Of a DNA stretch of 64,000 bases, positions 8,157 through 14,832 are shown piece by piece. Numbering within the stretch: position 1 is the first letter of the stretch; each line of letters begins with the position of its first letter. The notes under the pieces are model-generated. The model did not search any database. It had not been told where the DNA came from and saw nothing but the letters and a program-made list of their open reading frames with translations. The position numbers were made by a program, and so were the translations under genes. The stretch lies in the NCBI RefSeq assembly GCF_008084905.1, contig NZ_VSFC01000050.1, forward strand, positions 1-64,000. The letters are read 5' to 3'. Source of the DNA: Xanthomarina maritima (lineage in GTDB: Bacteria; Bacteroidota; Bacteroidia; Flavobacteriales; Flavobacteriaceae).

Positions 8157-8729
8157 TTACCAAGCAGAAGCTAGGTAAGGAAACGAGGCTAAAAAAGGCT
8201 TATCGTTTGCATCTACATTATCATTTGAAAGCGTTGGATTTTCAGAAAAATCTTCACCTCCAAAAATTAGAAGCAATTCTACTGTAATAACATCGTCTGC
8301 TAAGGCACGACCAGTTAACACATTAGTTCCATCGTAAAACGTAGTGGTTCCATCTAATGACAGATTTAATACATCTGTAGCCAACAATCCTGTAAAAGTT
8401 GCAGCATCTAACCCAAGTGCATTGGCATCTCCAGGATTTGCGTAAGCAGGACTTAAAGCCATTAAATTAGTTTGAAACATGCTTTGAAAAGCAGCACCTT
8501 GCTGAGAAGGAGGAGTTATGTTATACATATCTTTACTTGCCGAAGACCCAAAAACAGTGTTTACTGCTGGCCTTCCCATTTGATCTTGTTGCACATAAAG
8601 ACCAGAAAAATCTGGTTCTGTCGGCATTGGAGTTACCGTATTCATATCATCATCGTTTGAACAATTAAAGGCTAAACCTGAAATCATTAAGACTGCAATG
8701 ATGTTTTTTATATTTAATAGAGTTTTCAT
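8157..8729 (-). CDS. DUF4331 C-terminal half, lipoprotein (copy 1)
   Basis: The 190-residue product has a lipobox (ISGLAFNC), a short acidic linker (SNDDDMNT) and the C-terminal DUF4331 motifs QMGRPAVNTVF, NALGLDAATFTGLLATDVLN, LTGRALADDVITVEL and LSNDNVDANDKPFL, ending FPYLASAW. Long stretches match the paralogue at 6743-7330 exactly, while the region after the lipobox differs. The gene starts 22 bases after the N-half gene of the same pair. Function is unknown. The duplicated arrangement and common operon suggest that both pairs are expressed together under the candidate ECF promoter at 9442-9473. Confidence 0.86.
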   Translation of the reverse strand: MKTLLNIKNIIAVLMISGLAFNCSNDDDMNTVTPMPTEPDFSGLYVQQDQMGRPAVNTVFGSSASKDMYNITPPSQQGAAFQSMFQTNLMALSPAYANPGDANALGLDAATFTGLLATDVLNLSLDGTTTFYDGTNVLTGRALADDVITVELLLIFGGEDFSENPTLSNDNVDANDKPFLASFPYLASAW

Positions 8730-8751
8730 AATTCTAGTATTTTAAAGGTTA

Positions 8752-9402
8752 TTATTGTTTTCTTTTAGATTCCACCCAAGTGTTTACAGTTCCTGAACCA
8801 CCTAGCATGCCTTTTGGTACTTCTACTACAATAGACATCACATTTGTTCCTGCAAAAGTGTCTGAGCCTGGATTATTGAATCCAGTTGCATTTCCAGCTA
8901 TAATTTCACTATACTGTGCAAAGTCCATAAAGAATGGATCGTCTCTAGGGCCAGCAAATATTTTCAGTCCATTACTTGTTTTAGTAATCGCGTTAGACCC
9001 ATAAGGTGAAATATCAACCACAGATTGTGCTCCAGCCGTTTCGATAGAACTATTTAACCCAGTAGTTCCAGGGTTTGTTGGTCCAAAAAAGTACATTTTA
9101 CCATCTCTTGGAATAGCTTGAATAACTAAATTTTCAACATTATCGCCAGTAGTATCAATGTTAAACTCAATTAACACATTTTCATCAAATGTTGCATCTG
9201 CAGTTGCCATAGGACTTAATAATCCTTGAACATTTGCAACAAATACTACATTGTCTGTGTTTTGCCCTTGAAAGGCGTAGAAATCTGTGATATCACTTGT
9301 ACCACCTTGTACTGCAGGAGCATCGATATGATCTGCTGCAACCATAAAGAAACCAGCAACTGCTAAGATGCTAATTCCTAATATTACTTTCATTTTTTTC
9401 AT
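8752..9402 (-). CDS. DUF4331 N-terminal half, secreted (copy 1)
   Basis: This is the first gene of the five-gene minus-strand operon. The 216-residue product has a signal peptide (GFFMVAADHIDAP), the family signatures SDITDFYAFQ, FAGPRDDPFFMDFAQYS and GNATGFNNPGSDTFAGTNV, and the same NTWVESKRKQ end as its paralogue. Full-length DUF4331 proteins are roughly twice as long, so the domain has been split between this gene and the next. A candidate ECF promoter lies about 40 bases upstream of the start. A second ATG three codons downstream is an alternative start. Confidence 0.88.
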   Translation of the reverse strand: MKKMKVILGISILAVAGFFMVAADHIDAPAVQGGTSDITDFYAFQGQNTDNVVFVANVQGLLSPMATADATFDENVLIEFNIDTTGDNVENLVIQAIPRDGKMYFFGPTNPGTTGLNSSIETAGAQSVVDISPYGSNAITKTSNGLKIFAGPRDDPFFMDFAQYSEIIAGNATGFNNPGSDTFAGTNVMSIVVEVPKGMLGGSGTVNTWVESKRKQ

Positions 9403-9441
9403 AATAGTGAGTTTTTTGTTAATTAATAATTGTCTCTCACC

Positions 9442-9473
9442 AATACCTACGAAAAAAAGTATAAGTCGGTTTT
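9442..9473 (-). promoter_or_regulatory. candidate ECF sigma promoter of the DUF4331 operon
   Basis: On the minus strand AAAACC (9473-9468), a 16-base spacer and CGTAGGTATT (9451-9442) repeat the element found at 2526-2495. The spacers differ in their first eight bases but both end in a T-run. Transcription would start near 9435, giving a leader of about 30 bases to the first DUF4331 gene. Confidence 0.6.
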
Positions 9474-9551
9474 ATATTTTTTTTACATCTTAAAATTTAG
9501 GTTGATTTTAGATATATAATTTATCTTTACATCATTGAAATATTTAAAACA

Positions 9552-10727
9552 ATGAATCCATCAGCAAGTGGCTGGATAAAAAAGTTACTAAAAGAAATAG
9601 ACCACAACCCTATTTGGAATGAAACTGACTATCTTGTGTTTTATGAGTCCTTAAGGGAAAGTGGGTTTATATATGGAAGTAATATTAAAATCTTAAAAGA
9701 TTATATAAATTATTCCGGATTTACTGAAGAAGAAATTTGTAAAGTAAATTTTTTACTTGCTTTAAAGTACATTTTTGAAAAAAATAATCCTTCCAATAAT
9801 AATTTTATTGAGAGTGTAATTAACTTTTATATTGAAATTAATGCCCATGCACCATCCATTTTTTCTGAAATATTAGGTGAAAAGAAAACAGCTTCTTTAT
9901 TAGAAAAAATAATTCAAAAGCGTATTCAAATTGATGATAATTTAATTGACAGAAGTTTTAATTATTTTATAACTAATGCGTTACTTTTTATTGATGTTAT
10001 AGCTTACAAAGCATTTTTACAAACTCAAGAAATCTCTGAAAAACATATACAACATTTAGAATCTGCTATAGAATCTATTGTTAGTGAAGTATTAAATTCT
10101 AAAGCCGTAAAAACTGAATATGACGAAAGTTTAATAAAACTAGTTGAACAATCTATTCGATATAAAACCAATGAATCTTTAACCTTTGAAGAAGCTCTTG
10201 TATTTATTAATACAGATTTAGAAAAATTTTATATTATGGATATTGCCAGTATGGCAACTTGGGGAGATTTAACTATTGATAAAAGTGAAAAAATTCTATT
10301 AAAAACATTAGGGAATAGGCTTCAACTAGAACCTAATAGGGTGGAAGAATCAATAACATTTATAGAATTATTTTATAAAGAAAATAAAGATAAGATTGCC
10401 TTATTAAGTTCTCAAAATATTGTAAAAACCTTTTATTCAAATTCGAGTAAAATGGTTAAGAAACTAATAGCAAGAAACAGTAAACGACTTCAAAAAGAAC
10501 TTTTAGAAAGCAAAGAATTGATGGTTCTATTATCAAAATCGACTGTTAGAGATTTAAGTGATGAAGAACAAAAAAAGGTTCAAACACAGCTATTAGATAT
10601 TTTTAAATCTATACCAAGCTTAGCTATTTTTATGCTTCCTGGTGGTGCTTTGTTATTACCTTTGGTAATAAAGTTTATACCAAAATTATTGCCATCTTCT
10701 TTTGATGACAATCGAATTGAAGATTAA
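9552..10727 (+). CDS. LETM1-like protein
   Basis: The 391-residue product is mostly helical and hydrophilic, with a C-terminal LETM1-like segment FMLPGGALLLPLVIKFIPKLLP (about 362-383) that could act as one hydrophobic span. Flavobacterial proteins of this build are annotated as LETM1-related biofilm-associated proteins. The mitochondrial family is tied to cation homeostasis, but whether the bacterial form moves ions is not known. The ATG at 9552 starts MNPSASGWIKK, a plausible conserved beginning. The stop is one base from the stop of the convergent LytTR gene, so no terminator separates the two. It is transcribed away from the DUF4331 operon. Confidence 0.82.
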   Translation: MNPSASGWIKKLLKEIDHNPIWNETDYLVFYESLRESGFIYGSNIKILKDYINYSGFTEEEICKVNFLLALKYIFEKNNPSNNNFIESVINFYIEINAHAPSIFSEILGEKKTASLLEKIIQKRIQIDDNLIDRSFNYFITNALLFIDVIAYKAFLQTQEISEKHIQHLESAIESIVSEVLNSKAVKTEYDESLIKLVEQSIRYKTNESLTFEEALVFINTDLEKFYIMDIASMATWGDLTIDKSEKILLKTLGNRLQLEPNRVEESITFIELFYKENKDKIALLSSQNIVKTFYSNSSKMVKKLIARNSKRLQKELLESKELMVLLSKSTVRDLSDEEQKKVQTQLLDIFKSIPSLAIFMLPGGALLLPLVIKFIPKLLPSSFDDNRIED

Positions 10728-10728
10728 T

Positions 10729-11484
10729 CTATTCTAACCAGGCTTTAAAATCTTTTACTTTTTCTCTGGCTACAATTACATCTTGTTCATTATAGGAATT
10801 CAATTTAATTTGCAATCTAGAATTTGTATAACTAACCATATCCTTAATAGCTTTAATATTTACATAAAAAGTTCTATTAACTCTAAAAAATAAATCTGGA
10901 TTCAATTCATCTTCCAATTGTTCTAAAGTTAAATCTATTAAGTAATTTCTACCATCTACAGTATGCAAATAAGTTCCTTTATTCTCACTGAAAATACATT
11001 CAATCTCATGTACTGAAATAAGTTTTAAGTGTTGCCCTACTTTAACTGAAAAGCGCTTCTTGTATGCCTTCTCATTAGAATTCACTAACAGCTTTTTAAT
11101 TTCATCGAAATTTAAAGTGACTGATGATTGATCATTAAGATTTGAATTAAACTTATTAACTGCTTGTTGCATTTCTTCTGGATCTATTGGTTTTAACAAA
11201 TAATCCACACTATTTAATTTAAAAGCTTGAAGAGCATACTCATCATAAGCTGTTGTGAATATGATGGATGATTTTATCTTGACTAAATCGAAAATTTCAA
11301 ACGAAAGACCGTCACTTAACTGTATATCTAAAAAAATAAGATCTGGATGTTCATTTTCGAGAAACCAAGTTACAGATTCTTCAACCGAATGAAGCATTGT
11401 TTCAGCTTGAACTCCAATTTTATCTAACATACGTTGTAATCTTCTAGCTGATGGTTTTTCGTCTTCAATAATAATAACTCTCAT
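10729..11484 (-). CDS. LytTR-family response regulator
   Basis: The 251-residue product has a receiver domain (1-120) with Asp53 as phospho-acceptor in FLDIQL, acidic pocket residues near IIEDEK, Thr77/78 and Lys98 in YLLKP. A LytTR DNA-binding domain follows (about 150-250; FSVKVGQHLKLISVHEIECIF and RVNRTFYVN). It lies 46 bases after the small 2TM protein gene and shares its operon with the LytS-like kinase, the likely partner. Targets cannot be told from this sequence. Confidence 0.93.
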   Translation of the reverse strand: MRVIIIEDEKPSARRLQRMLDKIGVQAETMLHSVEESVTWFLENEHPDLIFLDIQLSDGLSFEIFDLVKIKSSIIFTTAYDEYALQAFKLNSVDYLLKPIDPEEMQQAVNKFNSNLNDQSSVTLNFDEIKKLLVNSNEKAYKKRFSVKVGQHLKLISVHEIECIFSENKGTYLHTVDGRNYLIDLTLEQLEDELNPDLFFRVNRTFYVNIKAIKDMVSYTNSRLQIKLNSYNEQDVIVAREKVKDFKAWLE

Positions 11485-11530
11485 GTGTGTCTTTTTTTTT
11501 ATAATATACCTTTTAAAACCATTATAAATC

Positions 11531-11842
11531 TTAATCCCATTGCTTTCTATCCTTTTCCATTAACTCTTTAATTTTTCGTTCTTCCCAATTTTTACTAAAA
11601 ATAAAGTCTGGTAAAAACACACTTAATCCATGAACTAGAAGGCCTATTCCCCAGAAAAATAAAGTAAAGAAATTTTTAAATTGAAAATAACTTTCTCCTG
11701 GCTCTAAATCTTGAATGTTAATTATAACTATCATAATATTTATTACTATATACACAAGTAAATGAGAATAAAATCCTTTAATCTTTTTAACTCGTTTTCT
11801 AACACGATCTAAATATTCTAAATCTGAAATATCTTGGTTCAT
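11531..11842 (-). CDS. 2TM-domain membrane protein
   Basis: About 103 residues with two membrane spans (around HLLVYIVINIMIVIINI and FTLFFWGIGLLVHGLSVF) and a basic W-E-E-R-K-I motif near the end. This is the 2TM domain. The same domain sits at the C-terminus of the upstream kinase, so the two may have arisen by duplication and may interact. I prefer the ATG at 11842: a GGAG lies seven bases before it and it falls three bases after the kinase stop. The ATG at 11854 would overlap the kinase by ten bases. Confidence 0.8.
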   Translation of the reverse strand: MNQDISDLEYLDRVRKRVKKIKGFYSHLLVYIVINIMIVIINIQDLEPGESYFQFKNFFTLFFWGIGLLVHGLSVFLPDFIFSKNWEERKIKELMEKDRKQWD

Positions 11843-11844
11843 AA

Positions 11845-13182
11845 CTATCTCCATTTTTCTTGTTTATATTCTTCTTCTTTCGCTAAGATTTCTTGAATCT
11901 TTCTCTCTTCCCATGATTTACCATAACCAAATACGGCAAATCCATGAAATATTAATCCCATTCCCCAACCTAACATTGGGAACCAAAACCATTGAAAACC
12001 CCAATAAGTTTGATAGTTTATAAAAATTAATAAAGGAATAACACAAACATAAGATATTAAATTTCCATAAAACCCTTTTAATTCTTCTACCTGTTTTTTT
12101 GCTCTATAATATGCATCTTCTCTGCTTTGTGAGTTATTTGTTTCCATAATTGTGATTTGTTTTGTAAGCATAGGAATTGACACTGCAAAACTGTCTGCTT
12201 GTTGATTGATGTTTACTTTTCTTTTAGTTAATAAATTATAACGTTGTGTAATATTACTTAATCCTACACCACTACTCTTTTTTACTATTTGTTTTGGTTG
12301 TAAATTATTCTCTACAACTAAACTTCCCTCAAATTCGAAAATTTTGATTTGTAATGGCTTGTTCTCTGTTACCATATTATGCTTAACAGCATTCTCTAAT
12401 AACAACTGCAAAGACAATGGTACCACTTTACTTTCTGGGTTTGAAGCTTTTTCTGGAATATCAAAAATAATACTGTCTTCAAATCTCATCTTTAATAAAG
12501 ACATATATGTTTTTGCGAATTTTAATTCTTCATCTACAGACACCAAGTCTTTATTTTTTTGCTCTAAAACATATCTATAAACTTTAGATAATGAAGTAGT
12601 GAAATTTTGGGCATTTTCTGGATTCTCTTCAATTAAACTAGTTAATACATTTAAACTATTAAATAAAAAATGTGGATCTAGCTGATTTTTTAAAGCATCG
12701 AATTTTGCTGTTTGAGTTTGTGCAACTATTTGAGATTCTTTAACCTTTTTTTCCTGATTTTTTTTAAAAAAATATATAGCGTGAAACGTAATTACAATTG
12801 ATAAGGTAATCCATAATCCAAAAGAGTAATTTGTATAAGATTCATTAGTAATAAATACTTCGAAAGATTGATCATTATAGAACATTCCAGTAAGCATTCT
12901 TAATAAAAACAACCCTAATAAAGTAATGATAATTGAACCAGAAATTCCAATAATAATTCGCTTTATTCCATCAGATTTTTTCCAAGGTAATTTTTCCAGA
13001 TAATTAAAAAAGAACATATTAGAGTATCCTAAAACAAATGCATATAATTGATAAAATGTAAAATCAATTAGAAATTCTCTAACACTTTCAAATTCAAAAC
13101 CATTATATAGTGCATTACCAATAACAAACACCAAACAGCCTATGCCAAATGTTATTAAGATATTTTTAGAATTTCTATTCAT
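11845..13182 (-). CDS. LytS-like sensor histidine kinase with C-terminal 2TM domain
   Basis: The 445-residue product has four predicted spans in residues 1-140, then a His_kinase segment with QLDPHFLFNSLN (His171 as phospho-site). An HATPase region contains LQLLLENAVKHN and GVGLSNITQR. After about residue 350 it continues into a 2TM domain (RAKKQVEELKGFYGNLISYV, then two spans, then KSWEERKIQEIL). This C-terminal fusion is unusual for the family, where the ATPase domain normally ends the protein. A free 2TM protein is encoded next. The receiver partner is the LytTR regulator two genes on. No periplasmic sensor domain is seen, so the signal may be felt in the membrane. Confidence 0.9.
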   Translation of the reverse strand: MNRNSKNILITFGIGCLVFVIGNALYNGFEFESVREFLIDFTFYQLYAFVLGYSNMFFFNYLEKLPWKKSDGIKRIIIGISGSIIITLLGLFLLRMLTGMFYNDQSFEVFITNESYTNYSFGLWITLSIVITFHAIYFFKKNQEKKVKESQIVAQTQTAKFDALKNQLDPHFLFNSLNVLTSLIEENPENAQNFTTSLSKVYRYVLEQKNKDLVSVDEELKFAKTYMSLLKMRFEDSIIFDIPEKASNPESKVVPLSLQLLLENAVKHNMVTENKPLQIKIFEFEGSLVVENNLQPKQIVKKSSGVGLSNITQRYNLLTKRKVNINQQADSFAVSIPMLTKQITIMETNNSQSREDAYYRAKKQVEELKGFYGNLISYVCVIPLLIFINYQTYWGFQWFWFPMLGWGMGLIFHGFAVFGYGKSWEERKIQEILAKEEEYKQEKWR

Positions 13183-13187
13183 ATGTA

Positions 13188-13817
13188 TTATTTACATTCA
13201 TTTAAAACTTGTACTGCACGTTCTAATCCCCAATTTGGAGCAAATTTAGATACAGGTTTAAAGTTAGCAAAAAGTTCTAATGATTCTTTAATCTCTTTAC
13301 AATAAGGTGTTGTGTCTTGTCCAAAATATTGGGCACTTCCATAAGCCCAATCTGCTTTACTAAAAACCACTCTTGGGTTTTCTGGGTCTATTTTAAAAGC
13401 ATTTTCATATAATTCAGAAATTGTGGCTCCATATTTCATTCCATAAAATGCACCATCAAAAACTACCCAATTTGTATAAATATGTGCTTGCAAAACCATA
13501 ATTTCTGGATTGTCTTTACTTATAGATTTTGCAATATCTAAATATGACTGAGCTTTATCTAATTGCGCTTTTATAATAGTTGCATCTTTTTCCTCCCAGC
13601 TTTTTAAACTATTAATTTGAGCAATATAATAATTAGGTAACCACTCGGTTGGTTCTGCATTTGCTATTCGCTCAAATAATTGTTCTGCTGCATTAATATC
13701 ACCCAATTCCCAAAAAGAAAAAGCTTTTTCCATGCCTTTCTCATAATTTGATTGAGAATGAATACTTAATGAAAGTAATGTGACTATCATAAGTATATAA
13801 TGTTTTGTTTTTAGCAT
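13188..13817 (-). CDS. periplasmic TPR-like protein of the kinase operon
   Basis: The 209-residue product has a signal peptide (ILMIVTLLSLSIHSQ) and helical repeats resembling TPRs (SFWELGDINAAEQLFERIAN, then NPRVVFSKADWAYGSAQYFG). It is the first gene of the operon and ends five bases before the kinase start codon. A periplasmic TPR protein next to a membrane kinase might present a ligand or partner to it, which is speculation. No enzyme motif is visible. Confidence 0.8.
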   Translation of the reverse strand: MLKTKHYILMIVTLLSLSIHSQSNYEKGMEKAFSFWELGDINAAEQLFERIANAEPTEWLPNYYIAQINSLKSWEEKDATIIKAQLDKAQSYLDIAKSISKDNPEIMVLQAHIYTNWVVFDGAFYGMKYGATISELYENAFKIDPENPRVVFSKADWAYGSAQYFGQDTTPYCKEIKESLELFANFKPVSKFAPNWGLERAVQVLNECK

Positions 13818-13935
13818 TTTAGTTATTTTTTTAATTATAAATCAAATATCAAACTTAAAATCCTACAAATAAAAAGAGTTGAACCGAATTGTAATATTTC
13901 ATTTCTGAACTGTAAATAGAAGTTGATTTAAGCAC

Positions 13936-13967
13936 AAAAACACCTTCTTTTTATAAGAAAGTGTTTT
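13936..13967 (-). terminator. terminator after tonB
   Basis: AAAACACCTTCTT (13937-13949) pairs with AAGAAAGTGTTTT (13955-13967). One mismatch on the plus strand becomes a G-U wobble on the minus strand, which identifies the working direction. It lies 40 bases past the tonB stop. Confidence 0.6.
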
Positions 13968-14006
13968 ACTTTTAAAATACTATTGAATCGTGTTCTTTTT
14001 AGGATT

Positions 14007-14738
14007 CTAATTTAGAATTTGAAAATTTATAGGAATACTATACGGAACAGATACTGGATTTCCACGTTGCAAACCAGGTTTCATCTGTGGTAATAAACCA
14101 ATAATGCGTTCTGCCTCTTTTTCTAGCATTTTATCAGGTCCTCGAGATTTAATATTAGTAACATTTCCTTCTCTATCAATAGTAAATAGTACATATACTT
14201 TTCCATATATTCCTAATTCTAATGCTGCTTGTGGATATCTAAAGTTTTTAATAATATGATCATTTATTTTTTTATTGAAACAAGCTTTTAAATCGTCGTT
14301 TGATGTTTCTAAACACCCTGGAAATATTGGCACTTTTTCAACAACAGAAAAAGGTACAGATACATCTTCATCTACTTCTTCAACTTCAACTTCATTAACA
14401 TCAACAATGCGTTCTTCTATCATATCGTCCTGTCCAGTTTCAGTACTTTCAATAACCGTTTCTTCAATTTCTTTTGTGTCTTCAACAATAGTAATGGTTT
14501 CTGGCGTTGAAAGAACTGGAGGTGGTGGAGGTGGTGGAGGTATATTTAAATCTGTAATAGGAATATCTTCTTCGAATTCCTCTATAAGATCAAGATTCTC
14601 TAATAATATGTCTGATTTTTCAAACGTTTTATGTTCAAAGGATAACCAAGTAAAAAGTAACATTACATTTAATCCTAAAGCGAAATAAATACTACTGTTT
14701 CTATTTACTGCAACGTTTGGATTTTTTTTTGCTTCCAT
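14007..14738 (-). CDS. energy transducer TonB
   Basis: The 243-residue product has one N-terminal span (about 14-33, YFALGLNVMLLFTWLSF), a proline run (eight prolines near residue 70) and an acidic linker rich in Glu/Val. A C-terminal TonB domain follows (about 155-243) with YPQAALELGIYGKVYVLFTID and the PYSIPINF end. It couples inner-membrane energy to outer-membrane receptors. The receptor gene at 14833-16986 lies just upstream in the same direction (94 bases apart), so this may be a dedicated TonB. ExbB/ExbD are not in the window. Confidence 0.93.
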   Translation of the reverse strand: MEAKKNPNVAVNRNSSIYFALGLNVMLLFTWLSFEHKTFEKSDILLENLDLIEEFEEDIPITDLNIPPPPPPPPVLSTPETITIVEDTKEIEETVIESTETGQDDMIEERIVDVNEVEVEEVDEDVSVPFSVVEKVPIFPGCLETSNDDLKACFNKKINDHIIKNFRYPQAALELGIYGKVYVLFTIDREGNVTNIKSRGPDKMLEKEAERIIGLLPQMKPGLQRGNPVSVPYSIPINFQILN

Positions 14739-14832
14739 GACGATACATTTTATAGCATTAAAGTTAGTATTATAACTATCTAAATACTATGATATTAGTC
14801 ATGTTTTCAGCTAAATTCTTACAGTGTTTTTA

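Noticed and set aside
6743-9402. assembly artefact as explanation of the repeated DUF4331 pair
   Set aside because: The two copies differ at many codons and in linker regions, so they are genuine paralogues.
14519-14543. GGTGGTGGAGG simple repeat
   Set aside because: It encodes the proline run in TonB's periplasmic linker, so it is not a separate repeat element.
14275-14688. plus-strand frame of Ser/Thr-rich sequence
   Set aside because: It is the complement of tonB; the Gly run is the reverse of the poly-proline segment.
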